Shown: positions 32,773-42,704, numbered from the stretch's first letter. The stretch is 64,000 nucleotides of DNA from Sorangium cellulosum (GCF_002950945.1 NZ_CP012673.1:558001-622000), one strand, 5' to 3'. The notes: generated from the sequence alone by a model not told the origin. Made by a program: numbers and translations.

Positions 32773-34275
32773 TCACTGCCCGTGCTGCTGCGGACCCCGT
32801 TGCTGCACGTACTGCGCGGACTGCTTCTGCGCGCCTTGCTGCTGCTTTTCGCGCTGCTGCGGCTGGTCGGGCTTCTTGGTCTGCTGCTTTTCGCGCTGCT
32901 GCGGCTGGTCGGGTTTCCTGGCCTGCTGCTTGTCGCGCTGCTGCGACTGGTCGGGTTTCCTGGCCTGCTGCTTGTCGCGCTGCTGCGACTGGTCGGGTTT
33001 CCTGGCCTGCTGCTTGTCGCGCTGCTGCGACTGGTCGGGTTTCCTGGCCTGCTGCTTGTCGCTCTGCTGCTGCGGCCCTTGGAGCTGCTTGCTCTGCTGC
33101 TTGTCGCTCTGCTGCTGCGGCCCTTGGAGCTGCTTGCTCTGCTGCTTGTCGCTCTGCTGCTGCGGCCCTTGGAGCTGCTTGCTCTGTTGCTTGTCGCTCT
33201 GCTGCTGCGGCCCTTGGAGCTGCTGGCTCTGCTGCGGCCCTTGGAGCTGCTGGCTCTGCTGCTGCCCTTGGAGCTGCTTGCTCTGCTGCTGTCCTTGGAG
33301 CTGCTTGCTCTGCTGCTTGTCGCTCTGCTGCGGCCCTTGCAGCTCCTTGCTTTGCTCTTTCCCGCTCTGCTTCGGCTCCTGGAACTGCTTGCTCTGCTGC
33401 TCTTCATGCAGCGCGCAGAAGATCTGCTCGGCATCTTTCAGGTGCCGCTCCACGTTCTCCCGCATCGACGCGACGTGTGCTCGGAGCTTCGTGTCCCTGG
33501 TGTTCTCGACGATCGACAGGTCGAGCACGTCGAGGGCACGGCGATGCATGGAGACCTGCGCCCCGATATACGCAATGTCAAACTCCTCGCCTTCCAGCGC
33601 CTCCAGCGACTCGCTGAACTGGGCTGAGCTCTCTTTCAGCTGAGCGCAGCGCTCGCACTGGATGAATTGCATCCTGACGCTCTCCGGCACGTCGGCAGCG
33701 CGCTGCTCGGCCCGGGTGTGATCTTCGATCGCCTGCTCGGCATACTGCTTGACGTCCGAGGACTCGGCCTTGTCTCGAGCGATCGCCGACAGCTCGATCT
33801 CCTGCTGGTTGATGGTCGACAGCAGCATCGCGACCTCGCCGTCCGAGGAAGCCTTCATCTCGCTGTGACCACCGCACTGCACGCTGCCCACGAACGCGGA
33901 CCCGCCGCTGACCTGCTTGCTGTCCGCGTGCTGGCCGCCGACCTGCTTGCTGTCCGCGTGCTGGCCGCCGACCTGCTTGCCGTCCGCGCGCTGGCCGCCG
34001 ACCTGCTTGCCGTCCGCGCGCTGGCCGCCGAACTGATCGCCGCCCTGCCGGCGGTCCGCGCGCTCGCCGCCCCGCGCTCGACCGCCTTGCCTGCCGCCGC
34101 GCTCAGCGCCGGCCCTGCGGTTCGTGTCGGTGCGTGTCTCTCCGGCAGCGGCGGCCTCCCCGCCTTCGGTCTCCGGCTCCTCATCGCCGCCGACGCACCC
34201 GCCGGCGCCCGCGAGCGCGAAGCTCCCCGCGAACATCATCGCCATGAGGCGACCTGAACGATTCCGCAACATCAT
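32773..34275 (-). CDS. DUF4142 lipoprotein with Gly/Gln repeats and a long Gln/Lys-rich C-terminal tail
   Basis: A 500-residue lipoprotein with lipobox LAGAGGC (Cys27). A Gly/Arg-rich lead is followed by four 10-residue repeats GGQ(R/H)AD(G/S)KQV (residues 83-122). The DUF4142 ferritin-like helical domain spans about 140-289 (EVAMLLSTINQQEIELSAIA; FDIAYIGAQVSMHRRALDVLD). Residues 293-481 are Gln/Lys-rich and highly repetitive: three 15-residue units QQSKQLQGPQQQSDK (363-407) and five 14-residue units of the type QQARKPDQSQQRDK (408-477). The repeats are perfect at DNA level in many places, so their number probably varies. The domain is exported and stress-linked in other bacteria. ATG 34275 has AAGGAGC 5 bases upstream. 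Confidence 0.85.
   Translation of the reverse strand: MMLRNRSGRLMAMMFAGSFALAGAGGCVGGDEEPETEGGEAAAAGETRTDTNRRAGAERGGRQGGRARGGERADRRQGGDQFGGQRADGKQVGGQRADGKQVGGQHADSKQVGGQHADSKQVSGGSAFVGSVQCGGHSEMKASSDGEVAMLLSTINQQEIELSAIARDKAESSDVKQYAEQAIEDHTRAEQRAADVPESVRMQFIQCERCAQLKESSAQFSESLEALEGEEFDIAYIGAQVSMHRRALDVLDLSIVENTRDTKLRAHVASMRENVERHLKDAEQIFCALHEEQQSKQFQEPKQSGKEQSKELQGPQQSDKQQSKQLQGQQQSKQLQGQQQSQQLQGPQQSQQLQGPQQQSDKQQSKQLQGPQQQSDKQQSKQLQGPQQQSDKQQSKQLQGPQQQSDKQQARKPDQSQQRDKQQARKPDQSQQRDKQQARKPDQSQQRDKQQARKPDQPQQREKQQTKKPDQPQQREKQQQGAQKQSAQYVQQRGPQQHGQ
32845..33189 (-). repeat. Three 45-bp and five 42-bp tandem repeats in DUF4142 gene
   Basis: Three 45-bp units (33055-33189) each encode QQSKQLQGPQQQSDK. 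Five 42-bp units (32845-33054) encode QQARKPDQSQQRDK or close variants. The units are near-identical at the nucleotide level, hence prone to slippage. The complementary strand has a long spurious Leu/Cys-rich frame because of them. Confidence 0.9.
33910..34029 (-). repeat. Four 30-bp tandem repeats (GGQxADxKQV) in DUF4142 gene
   Basis: Four 30-bp units encode GGQRADGKQV twice and GGQHADSKQV twice (residues 83-122). They form a polar spacer between the lipobox and the DUF4142 domain. Confidence 0.9.
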
Positions 34276-34791
34276 GCTTGCTCCTTGCTCGATATCGGCA
34301 TCAGCGCGCTGTCGCGCTCACCTGCCGGTCATCGGCCCCCAACATCTGGGTTCCCCCAGCTGCGATGGTGAGCGAGGTGGAGCCCGAAGCCAGCATCGTC
34401 TTTTCCCCGAGAGCCACACGGCGACGGAGAGGGCCGAAGTCGCGATGGACGCTTGACCCTGGCTGTCGCGTGGATGCCTGTGCGACGTCGATCCCGGGGG
34501 CGATCGCCTGCTCGCGCCCCCGCCCGCTCGCGCCGGGCAGGAGGGCAGTCGGGGCGCGCGCGGCGAGCGAGGATCCGGCCGCCCGCCTTCGACGGCGCGC
34601 GGCACGTAGACGAGCCCGAGCTCGAGCGTCGAGCGGACGGCGGCGCTCCGGGGGTCAGCCCCTATGCCCCACCCTCAGCCGCCGACCACAGCGGCCCCGG
34701 AGAGGCCGTGGCCGCGTCGGCACGGCACCTCGCGCGTACGTGTCCCTGCGCCCGCGGGAACATCCCGCGCGTGCGGGCGTCCTTCACGCTC
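34276..34791. other. Intergenic region with a short hairpin near its right end
   Basis: A 516-bp gap between the divergent DUF4142 and CPBP genes. A perfect 7-bp inverted repeat (CGCGGGA at 34753-34759 with TCCCGCG at 34763-34769, 3-base loop) lies just before the CPBP start. It may form an operator or mRNA hairpin. The rest shows no gene or domain. Confidence 0.45.
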
Positions 34792-35556
34792 ATGCCGCCG
34801 GCCGTCGTCCGCTTCTTCGCGCTCGCCTGCGCGATCACCTGGCTTTGCCAGCTCCCGCTCCTGCTGCTGCAGTGGGGCGCCCCCATCCCGCCGGCCGCGG
34901 CCATGGCGCCGCTCGTGCTCGGCGCGGTCGGCCCGTCGGCGGCCGCCCTCGTCTGCGCGTGGCGGGAAGGCGGCCGCGCCGGGCTCTCGGGGCTGTTCTC
35001 GCCGCACCGCGCGCCCGCCGGCTGGGGGTACGCGCCGCTCGCGCTGTGTCTCCCGGCGGCGCTGCACCTCCTCGGCCTCGCGCTGCTGGCGCTCGCCGGA
35101 GGGAACATGCCCGCGACGCTCCTGTACACGCCGGTTACCCCGGATCAGCGCGGCATCGCCGTGCTCGGCCCGGCGGGCGAGGAGCTCGGATGGCGCGGTT
35201 ATGCCCTCCGGCGGCTCCTGCCGTCGCAGGGGCCCGTGCTCGCCAGCGTGGTCGTCGGTCTCGCGTGGACCTTCTGGCACCTTCCCATGATGTGCCTCCC
35301 CGGCGTCCCGTGGTGGTCGTGGGCGCTGGCCCCGCTGTTCATCACGGCGCTCAGCGTGCTCATGACGGCGCTGCACATCAAGTCCCGCGGCAGCCTGCTC
35401 GTGGCGTGGGCGGCGCACCTCGGAATCCACCTCGATAACGTCTCGCGCGCGCACCTGTCCGGAGACGGCGCGGCGCCGCTCGCGGTCACCACGATCGTCG
35501 CGCTCGTGGCCGCCGCGATCATCGCGCGGCGGATGCGGGCATGGAAACCGACGTGA
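34792..35556 (+). CDS. CPBP family intramembrane glutamic endopeptidase
   Basis: A 254-residue membrane protein with about seven helices. The catalytic motif EExxxR appears as GEELGWRGYALRRL, followed by FWHLP and a late HLGIHLDN, the expected order for CAAX/Abi-type (PF02517) proteases. It could process prenylated-like or bacteriocin substrates or act in immunity; substrate unknown. ATG 34792 begins the first helix; GTG 34771 is an alternative. A 7-bp hairpin lies upstream (34753-34769). Confidence 0.88.
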   Translation: MPPAVVRFFALACAITWLCQLPLLLLQWGAPIPPAAAMAPLVLGAVGPSAAALVCAWREGGRAGLSGLFSPHRAPAGWGYAPLALCLPAALHLLGLALLALAGGNMPATLLYTPVTPDQRGIAVLGPAGEELGWRGYALRRLLPSQGPVLASVVVGLAWTFWHLPMMCLPGVPWWSWALAPLFITALSVLMTALHIKSRGSLLVAWAAHLGIHLDNVSRAHLSGDGAAPLAVTTIVALVAAAIIARRMRAWKPT

Positions 35557-35702
35557 GCGGCGCCGGACGTCCCGCAAACGCCGCGCGACGCGACCGCAGG
35601 CTGCGCTCTCCGCTGTAGCGCGCCCTAGGGAGCTGCCCCACATGACCGCGGGCGCAGAGCGCCTTCTTTCGCGGCGCCACCGGCCGGCGTAAGCTCCGCG
35701 CG

Positions 35703-38700
35703 ATGCCCCGGCCGCGCGCCGCCTGGCCGGGCGTCGTGCCTCTCCGCTTCGGCCTTTTTATGGAAATCTCCGCGCGTTACCCCTCCTCTCCCGCGCCGAC
35801 CACCAGCGCTGATCCGATGGACGGCGAAGCGCTGAAGCGCGAGCTGGAGCGGCTCCGCATCGCCGCCTCCCGCGATCGCGGGTGGCTCGACGCCGTGCTC
35901 CAGCACAGCCCCCACGGCGTCATCCTCTGCGACGCCTCGGGGAAGCTCATCCTGCACAACCGGGCGGCGGAGCGGATCTGGGCCGGCAGCGCGTCGACCG
36001 AGTCGATGAAGGACTGGACCGCGTACCGCGCGTTCCACGCGGATGGCCGGCCCTACGAGGCCGCGGACTGGGCGATGGCCCGCGCGATGCAGTCCCGGCA
36101 GGTCATCGACGCCGAGGAGGTGTGGATTCAGCGCTTCGACGGCGCGCACGGGGTGGTCCTCGGGAGCGCCGCGCCCATCCTCGGGCCCGGCGGTGAGCTG
36201 GAGGGCGGCATCTCGGTGTTCGCCGACATCTCGCGCCTGAAGCAGGTCGAGGCGGAGCGCGTCGAGCTCGCCGAGCAGCTCAGGCGGCGCGTCGAGGAGC
36301 TCGATCGCGGCGCGCGCGTGACGCAGGCGCTGCTCGCGGTCAGCATGGCGCTGAGCGGCGCGGTCACGATCGAGCAGATCTCCACGGCGGTGGTGCGCGA
36401 CATCCACCGCGTGCTCCACGCCTCGACGACGATGATGTACGCGGCGAGCGACACGTCGCAGGTCGCGACGCTGATCGGCCAGTGCGGGCTGGAGGAGCAG
36501 CGCACGATCCCCTACCGGACCGTGCCGCTCGACGCCCGCCTGCCGCTCTCGGAGGCGATCCGGGAGCGCCGCCCGATCTGGGTGGAGACGAGGCACGATT
36601 TGTACGCCGCGTACCCGGAGCTCGCGGCGCTCAGGCCGGCGCGCGACGACATCCAGGCGCTCGCCGTCCTGCCGATCATCACGCACGCCGAGCTGCTCGG
36701 CTGCCTCTCGTTCTCGTTCGCGGACGAGCGCGCGTGGAGCGCCGACGAGCGCGAGTTCCTGCTGAGCGTCGCGGCGCAGTGCGCCTCCGCGCTGGACAGG
36801 GCGCGCCTGCTCGAGCAGGAGCGCGTGGCCCGGGCGCGCGCGGAGACGCTCGCCGCCGAGCTCGAGAAGCAGCAATCGACCCTCCGCCTGCTGAGCGAGG
36901 CCGGCGCCGCGCTCTCGAACTCCCTCGACGTCGAGGCGCGGCTCAGGCAGCTCACCCACCTCGCGGTCCCCATGCTGGCGGACTGGTGCGCGGTCGACAT
37001 GCTGAACGGCGGCGTGATCGAGCGCGTGGCCGTTCACCACGTCGACCCGGCGAAGATGGCCCTCGGCGAGCGCCTGCGCGCGATGTCCCCGCCTCGGCTC
37101 GACGCGCCGACCGGGGTGCCCGCCGTCCTCCGCACCGGCCGCCCGGAGTGGGTGGCCGAGATCCCGGGGTCCGTGCTGGAGTCCGCCGCGATGAGCCCCG
37201 AGCACCTCGAGCTCATCCGGTCGCTCGGGCTCAAGTCGTATGTCGTCGTCCCGCTCAGGGCGCGCGAGCGCACCATCGGCGCGCTCACGCTCGTGCACGC
37301 GGAGTCGGGCCGCCGCTTCAGCGCAGGCGACCTCCCGGCCATCGAGGAGGTCGCGAACCGCGTGGCCTTGCTGATCGACAACGCGAGGTTGTTCCAGGAG
37401 GTCGCGGCGCGCGAGGCGCGCCTCCGCACGCTGGTCCAGGCGACCACGGCCATCGTGTGGACGGCCTCGGCCGCGGGCGACGTCGTCGAGATCTCGCCGA
37501 GCTGGCTGGAGTTCACCGGGCAGACCGAGGACGAGTACCTGAACGGCGGCTTCTTGAAGGCGATTCACCCCGACGACCGCGAGCGGATCATGCAGGTCTG
37601 GTCGGACGCCGTCGCCCGCGGCGCCCTGTACGAGACCGAGTACCGGCTTCGCCGCGCCGACGGCACCTATGCCCGCACGATCGCGCGCGCGGCGCCGGTC
37701 CGCGCCCCGGACGGCGCTGTCCGCGAGTACGTGGGCTGCAACATCGATGTCAGCCAGCAGCGCGAGGCCGAGCGGCTCACGCGCGAGCACGCCGAGGTGC
37801 TGGAGACGCTGCACGAGGTAGGGCAGGTGCTGTCGGCGGAGCTCGAGCTCGACGCGCTGGTCCAGTCGGTCACCGACGCCGGGACGAAGCTCTGCGGCGC
37901 GGAGTTCGGGGCGTTCTTCTACAACGTGAACGACGCGCAGGGCGGCAGCTACATGCTCTATTCACTCTCCGGGGCGCCGAAGGAGGCTTTCATGCATCAT
38001 CCCATGCCACGGAACACGGCGGTGTTTGCGCCGACGTTCGCCGGCGAGAGCGTCGTGCGCCTCGATGACGTGACCAAGGACCCGCGTTACGGCAAGAACG
38101 CCCCCAACAAGGGCGTGCCGGCAAACCACCTTCCCGTCACGAGCTACCTGGCTGTCCCCGTGGTCTCCCGGAGCGGCAAGGTCATCGGCGGCATGTTCTT
38201 CGGCCACGCGAAGGCGGGCGTCTTCACCGATCGCTCCGAGCGCCTCGCGGTCGGGCTCGCCGCGCAGGCCGCGGTGGCGATGGACAACGCGCGGCTGTTC
38301 CGGGAGGCGCAGGCGTTGATCGCGGCGCTGGAGCGCACCAACGCCGAGCTCGACCAGTTCGCGTACGTGACGAGCCACGATCTCAAGGCGCCGCTCCGCG
38401 GCATCGCGAGCCTCGCCCAGTGGATCGAGGAGGACCTCGGGGATAAGCTCACCGGCGACACGCGCCGGCAGATGGAGCTCCTGCGCGGGCGCGTGCAGCG
38501 CATGGAGGCCCTGATCGAGGGGATCCTGGCGTACTCCCGGGCGACCAGGATGCGTGAGAAGCCGGAGAGCGTGAACGTCGAGAAGCTCGCCAGGGAGGTG
38601 GTCGAGCTGATCGCCCCCCGGCCGCCTGCGGCGGTCACGCTCGACGTGCCGCCGGTCTCCCTGCGGACGCACAAGGTGCCGCTGCAGCAGGTCCTGATGA

Positions 38701-39017
38701 ACCTGATCACGAACGCCCTGAAGCACGCGGGGCGCGAGGACGCGGCGGTGAACGTCTCCGTGAGAGAGCAGGGCGATCACTACGAGTTCTCCGTCACGGA
38801 CAACGGGCCCGGGATCGCGCCCGAGTTCCAGGAGAAGGTGTGGGGGATGTTCCAGACGCTGCAGGCGAGGGACAAGGTGGAGAACACCGGGATCGGGCTC
38901 GCCATCGTGAAGAAGATCGTGGTGAACCGCGGCGGTCGGGCGTGGGTGGAGTCGGACGGCAAGAACGGCGCGACGTTCCGGTTCACGTGGCCGAAGAAAG
39001 AGCCGGCGCAGGGGTAA
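35703..39017 (+). CDS. Large PAS/GAF sensor histidine kinase
   Basis: A 1104-residue cytoplasmic kinase with a predicted order PAS (about 50-165), GAF (195-360), GAF (395-560), PAS (570-680), GAF (705-860), HisKA (880-950) and HATPase (985-1100). The phospho-acceptor is His892 in SHDLKAPLRG, and the HATPase has NLITNALKHA and GIGLAIVKKI. The same SHDLKAPLRG and the same end (TFRFTWPKK-like) occur in the kinase at 62611, so the two are paralogs. No membrane helix is seen. The start may be 35703, 35760 or 35817; none has a clear ribosome site. A strong hairpin terminator follows (39023-39050). Confidence 0.9.
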   Translation: MPRPRAAWPGVVPLRFGLFMEISARYPSSPAPTTSADPMDGEALKRELERLRIAASRDRGWLDAVLQHSPHGVILCDASGKLILHNRAAERIWAGSASTESMKDWTAYRAFHADGRPYEAADWAMARAMQSRQVIDAEEVWIQRFDGAHGVVLGSAAPILGPGGELEGGISVFADISRLKQVEAERVELAEQLRRRVEELDRGARVTQALLAVSMALSGAVTIEQISTAVVRDIHRVLHASTTMMYAASDTSQVATLIGQCGLEEQRTIPYRTVPLDARLPLSEAIRERRPIWVETRHDLYAAYPELAALRPARDDIQALAVLPIITHAELLGCLSFSFADERAWSADEREFLLSVAAQCASALDRARLLEQERVARARAETLAAELEKQQSTLRLLSEAGAALSNSLDVEARLRQLTHLAVPMLADWCAVDMLNGGVIERVAVHHVDPAKMALGERLRAMSPPRLDAPTGVPAVLRTGRPEWVAEIPGSVLESAAMSPEHLELIRSLGLKSYVVVPLRARERTIGALTLVHAESGRRFSAGDLPAIEEVANRVALLIDNARLFQEVAAREARLRTLVQATTAIVWTASAAGDVVEISPSWLEFTGQTEDEYLNGGFLKAIHPDDRERIMQVWSDAVARGALYETEYRLRRADGTYARTIARAAPVRAPDGAVREYVGCNIDVSQQREAERLTREHAEVLETLHEVGQVLSAELELDALVQSVTDAGTKLCGAEFGAFFYNVNDAQGGSYMLYSLSGAPKEAFMHHPMPRNTAVFAPTFAGESVVRLDDVTKDPRYGKNAPNKGVPANHLPVTSYLAVPVVSRSGKVIGGMFFGHAKAGVFTDRSERLAVGLAAQAAVAMDNARLFREAQALIAALERTNAELDQFAYVTSHDLKAPLRGIASLAQWIEEDLGDKLTGDTRRQMELLRGRVQRMEALIEGILAYSRATRMREKPESVNVEKLAREVVELIAPRPPAAVTLDVPPVSLRTHKVPLQQVLMNLITNALKHAGREDAAVNVSVREQGDHYEFSVTDNGPGIAPEFQEKVWGMFQTLQARDKVENTGIGLAIVKKIVVNRGGRAWVESDGKNGATFRFTWPKKEPAQG

Positions 39018-39022
39018 GCCCA

Positions 39023-39050
39023 CGTCGGCCGCGGCACGCCGCGGCCGACG
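39023..39050. terminator. Strong GC hairpin after sensor kinase gene
   Basis: A 13-bp perfect stem, CGTCGGCCGCGGC (39023-39035) with GCCGCGGCCGACG (39038-39050), around a two-base centre. It lies 5 bp after the kinase stop and between convergent genes, so it may stop transcription from both sides. No T-tract follows. Confidence 0.6.
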
Positions 39051-39175
39051 GCGCGATCACAGGTCGTCGCGCGTTGCGCTCCTGGCAAGGTCGTCGCTGT
39101 CGATGAGCGCGGGAGGGCTCGGGGCCTCCGAGGCGAGCGTTGCGATCGCCGTGGCTTCGCCCGGAGCTCGGCCGA

Positions 39176-40090
39176 TCAGAGCGTGTTCACCTCGACGCGT
39201 GGAACGCCGATCCGGAGCTGTCCCGTCGCAGGGCGCCGGACCACGATGCTTGCGGCGCCTTGAATTCCCAGCTCGCCGAGCTGCCGGCGCGCGCGGTGGA
39301 TGTCGACGTTGAGCTTGTTCACGTCGGTCGCGAGCATCCGGCAGACGGATTCCCGGTCGATCCAGCCTCGGGCGGTCGGCGTCGCGCCGGCGTCGTTCAG
39401 GTAGGCGCGCGCCAGGGTGAGCAGCAGGTAGTGGTGGCTCCTCGGCGGTACCGGGATCGAGCGCTCCTCGTGGACCACCGTCAGTTCCACGTGCTCCTCG
39501 TCGCGGCTCACGCCGAACCGGAGCGCGCACGTCTCGAGCGCGAGCTCCACCTGGCCCGCGGTCCAGGTCTCGACCGCCGTGTTCGGCAGCTCGACGAGCC
39601 AGCCCTGCTCGCCCACCACGAGGATGGTCTGATCGGCGATGGGCTGCGCACCGTCTCTGGACTCGGCGACCCACCCCCCCTCCGCGCTGGACTCGAAGAT
39701 GCTCACCAGCGGTTGCTGGTCGTCCGGCAGCACGAGGAGGCCGCCGGCGGCCTCGCGCACGGCACCGCTCGCAGGGTTTCTCGCCACGGCCCGGGGTGAG
39801 CTTCCGTCGGCGAGCGCAAACTCCTCTTCGGTGCCGCCGAGCGTGAACACGACCCCTTCGGGCAGCCTCGCGCGCTCGCCCGAGGACAGCCGTCGCCCGT
39901 CCAGGTAGGTGCCATTGCGGCTCCCGAGATCCCTGAGCTCCCAGCGGTCGCCCATCCAATGCACGCTCGCATGCTCGCCCGAGACGCGCGGGTGCTCGAC
40001 GCGCAGGTCACAGGTGGACCGCCGTCCGAGGAGGCAGCTCGAGCCCATCGTGAACCGCCGGCGCGCCGAGCGTTGTTCAAGGATACCCAT
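39176..40090 (-). CDS. FHA domain protein with C-terminal winged-helix-like domain
   Basis: A 304-residue protein. The forkhead-associated domain is at about residues 15-100: LLGRRSTCDLRVEHPRVSGEH with conserved Arg/Ser/His, and GSRNGTYLDGRRL for the Asn-Gly loop. These bind phosphothreonine peptides. A second region resembles a bacterial transcription-activator-like winged helix (ARGWIDRESVCRMLATDVNK, then VDIHRARRQLGELG). So it may be a phospho-threonine-controlled DNA-binding protein. It is divergent from a Ser/Thr kinase gene with 65 bp between starts, so the kinase may regulate it or be read by it. ATG 40090 is the only reasonable start. Confidence 0.88.
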   Translation of the reverse strand: MGILEQRSARRRFTMGSSCLLGRRSTCDLRVEHPRVSGEHASVHWMGDRWELRDLGSRNGTYLDGRRLSSGERARLPEGVVFTLGGTEEEFALADGSSPRAVARNPASGAVREAAGGLLVLPDDQQPLVSIFESSAEGGWVAESRDGAQPIADQTILVVGEQGWLVELPNTAVETWTAGQVELALETCALRFGVSRDEEHVELTVVHEERSIPVPPRSHHYLLLTLARAYLNDAGATPTARGWIDRESVCRMLATDVNKLNVDIHRARRQLGELGIQGAASIVVRRPATGQLRIGVPRVEVNTL

Positions 40091-40155
40091 ACGTATGCGG
40101 GGGTGCTATGGCAGCCTACGGCATGGTAGTATAACCCGGTGCGGGGCGGGTGGAC

Positions 40156-42696
40156 ATGACGTTGCCTCCTGGCTCCCGCGCTGCGGGGTCATACGAGCGA
40201 GACTGCTCCCCCGCGTTCACCCGGACGGCGGCTCCGGCGAGCGTCTCGGCGGAGGGCGACCTCGCCGCTCCTCGCGCCGATCCGCGGATGCCCGAGCGTT
40301 ACGAAGATCTCGGCCGGATCGCGGGCGGCGGCTCGGGTGAGGTGCGCCGCGTGCGCGATCGGCTCCTCGACCGCGTCCTGGCGATGAAGATCCTCCACCT
40401 CGAGCACGCGCGCGACCCGCGCCTGCGCGCGCGTTTCTCGTTCGAGGCCGAGGTCACGGCGCAGCTCCAGCACCCTGGCATCGTCGCGATCCACGAGCGC
40501 GGCGAGCTCGAGGACGGCCGGCTGTGGTTCACCATGAAAGAGGTCCGTGGCCGGACGCTCGACTGGGTCATCGCCGAGGTGCACGCCGCCGCCGGCCCCG
40601 AGGGGTTTCGGCCCGCGTCCTCGGGCTGGACCTTCCGCCGCACGGTGGACGCCTTTGCCCGCATCGCCCAGGCAGTGGGCTACGCCCATTCCCGCGGCCT
40701 CGTGCACCGCGATCTCAAGCCGCAGAACCTCATGGTCGGCGAGTTCGGCGAGACGCTCGTGATGGACTGGGGCCTCGCGCGGCGCGTGGCTGCCGGGGAC
40801 GAGCCTCCGGCCGCGTCAGAAGGCGCTGCGCCGCAGGATGCTCTCGCCGAGAGGACCCGGCACGGCGACGTCCTCGGCACGCCCGCGTACATGCCTCCGG
40901 AGCAGGCCCGCGGCGATCGCGCGCTGCACGGCCCGGAGAGCGACGTCTACGCGCTCGGCGCGATCCTGTACCACCTGCTCGCGGGGAGGCCGCCGTACCT
41001 CGGCAGCGGCCAGGCGATCTGGCGGCAGGTCCTCGCCGGGCCGCCGGTCCTGCTCGTCGAAGCCACTCAGGGCGGCCCGCCCGTGCCGTCGGAGCTCATG
41101 GCCATCTGCGAGCGCGCCATGCAGCGGGAGCCCGGAGCGCGCTACGCCGACGCCAGCGAAGTCGCGCGCGAGGTCCTGCACTGGCTCGACGGCGCTCGCC
41201 GCCGCGAGCAGGCGCTCGCCGTCTTGGAAGCGGCGCGCGCGCTCCTGCCCGAGATCCACGATCTACGGGCGCAGGCGGCCGCCTGCGCCGCGAAGTCCGG
41301 AGCGTTGCTCGCGGCGGTCAGGCCTTTCAGCCCGGTGGAGGAGAAGCGGGCCGGGTGGGCGCTCGAGGACGAGGCCGCGGAGCTCGAGCGGCAGGTCATG
41401 TTGCGGGAGACCGCGCTGATCCAGCAGGTGCAGGGGGCGCTGGCGATCTCACCGGACCTCAACGAGGCGCACGGCATGCTCGCCGATTACTACCGCGACG
41501 CGCTCGCCGATGCGGAGCGCGCGCGCCGCGGCCGGGACGCGGCCCGGTTCGAGGCGCTGCTGCGGGCGCACGACCGGGGCCGGCACGCGGCCTTCCTGCG
41601 AGGGGAGGCGGCGCTCTCGCTGGAGACGTGTCCGGAGGGCGCGGAGGTGTCGCTTTACCGGTACGTGCTGCGCGATCGGCGGCTCGTCCCTGTGTACGAG
41701 CGCGAGATCGGTCGCACGCCGCTCCGGAGGGTGCCTTTCGCGCGGGGCAGCTACCTGCTCCGGATCCGCGCTCCGGGCCGGGCGGAGGCCCGTTATCCGG
41801 TCCTGCTCGAGCGCGACGGCCACTGGGACGGCTGCGTCCCGGGAGAGGAGGCGGCGCACCCCATTCCGCTGCTGCGCGCGGAGGAGCTCGGGCCGGACGA
41901 CATCTATGTGCCAGCAGGCTGCTGCCTCGTCGGCGGGGATCCGGAGGCGGCCGACAGCCTGCCGCGGCGTCGCATCTGGGTCGATGGCTTCGTGATCCGC
42001 CGTTTCCCCGTTACGAACCGCGAGTACCTCGACTTCCTGAACGACCTGGTCGGCCGCGGTCGCGAGGCCGAGGCGCTGCGGGCCTGCCCGCGCTCCCAGC
42101 CGGGCATGGCCGAGAACGCGGACGAGCGGCCGGCGTTCGCCCGCGACGCGGCCGGGCGCTTCGTGCTGGCGGGAGAGGAGTGGAGCGCGCGCTGGGAGCC
42201 AGACTGGCCTGTCTCGCTGGTCGACTGGCACGGTGCCATGGCGTATGCGGCGTGGCTCGCGGAGGCGACGGGGAAGCCCTGGCGGCTCCCGAATGAGCTC
42301 GAACGAGAGAAGGCGGCGAGGGGAGTGGACGGGCGCAACTGCCCGTCGGGCGATCACCTGGACGCCACGTTCGTGTGCGCGGTCGACAGCTTCGCCGCCG
42401 GGCCAACGCGGGTCCCCGTCGACAGCTACCCGACCGACGAGAGCCCGTATGGCGTGCGGGGGCTCGCGGGCAACGTCCGCGACTGGTGCCTGAACGCATG
42501 GCGGAGGGACGGGCCGGCGATCCGGGGGGAGCGGCTCGAGCTCGACGCCGCGGATCCTGCAGATCCTGGTCACCGCGCCGTGCGGGGGGGCGCGTTTGTC
42601 AGCGCGCTGGCCTACGCGCGATCGGCGACGCGCCTAGGCAATCGGCCGGGCGATCGCAGGGTGACCATCGGGCTACGTGTAGCGAGGCCCATCTAG
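40156..42696 (+). CDS. Ser/Thr protein kinase fused to a C-terminal FGE/SUMF1-like domain
   Basis: An approximately 846-residue protein. The N-terminal kinase has a Gly loop [10 protein letters not shown], Lys78 in [14 protein letters not shown], a DWG instead of DFG, and a PPE instead of APE. The middle (about 330-590) is helical with no recognised fold. The C-terminal domain (about 590-845) is FGE/SUMF1-type: [59 protein letters not shown], and RAVRGGAF. This fusion is common in myxobacteria. GTG 40150 is an alternative start; ATG 40156 is preferred for the start. The FGE part may act as a sensor or binding module rather than an oxidase. A phosphopeptide-binding FHA protein is encoded divergently. 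Confidence 0.9.
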   Translation: MTLPPGSRAAGSYERDCSPAFTRTAAPASVSAEGDLAAPRADPRMPERYEDLGRIAGGGSGEVRRVRDRLLDRVLAMKILHLEHARDPRLRARFSFEAEVTAQLQHPGIVAIHERGELEDGRLWFTMKEVRGRTLDWVIAEVHAAAGPEGFRPASSGWTFRRTVDAFARIAQAVGYAHSRGLVHRDLKPQNLMVGEFGETLVMDWGLARRVAAGDEPPAASEGAAPQDALAERTRHGDVLGTPAYMPPEQARGDRALHGPESDVYALGAILYHLLAGRPPYLGSGQAIWRQVLAGPPVLLVEATQGGPPVPSELMAICERAMQREPGARYADASEVAREVLHWLDGARRREQALAVLEAARALLPEIHDLRAQAAACAAKSGALLAAVRPFSPVEEKRAGWALEDEAAELERQVMLRETALIQQVQGALAISPDLNEAHGMLADYYRDALADAERARRGRDAARFEALLRAHDRGRHAAFLRGEAALSLETCPEGAEVSLYRYVLRDRRLVPVYEREIGRTPLRRVPFARGSYLLRIRAPGRAEARYPVLLERDGHWDGCVPGEEAAHPIPLLRAEELGPDDIYVPAGCCLVGGDPEAADSLPRRRIWVDGFVIRRFPVTNREYLDFLNDLVGRGREAEALRACPRSQPGMAENADERPAFARDAAGRFVLAGEEWSARWEPDWPVSLVDWHGAMAYAAWLAEATGKPWRLPNELEREKAARGVDGRNCPSGDHLDATFVCAVDSFAAGPTRVPVDSYPTDESPYGVRGLAGNVRDWCLNAWRRDGPAIRGERLELDAADPADPGHRAVRGGAFVSALAYARSATRLGNRPGDRRVTIGLRVARPI

Positions 42697-42704
42697 CAGA
42701 GTGG

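Noticed and set aside
32507..33643. Cys/Leu/Trp-rich plus-strand open frame, apparently metallothionein-like
   Set aside because: It is the complement of the Gln/Lys repeats of the DUF4142 gene; CTGCTG on the opposite strand of CAG codons gives Leu or Cys, not a real protein.
35625..37814. Minus-strand open frame opposite the large PAS/GAF kinase
   Set aside because: GC-bias artefact; kinase and GAF motifs are on the plus strand.
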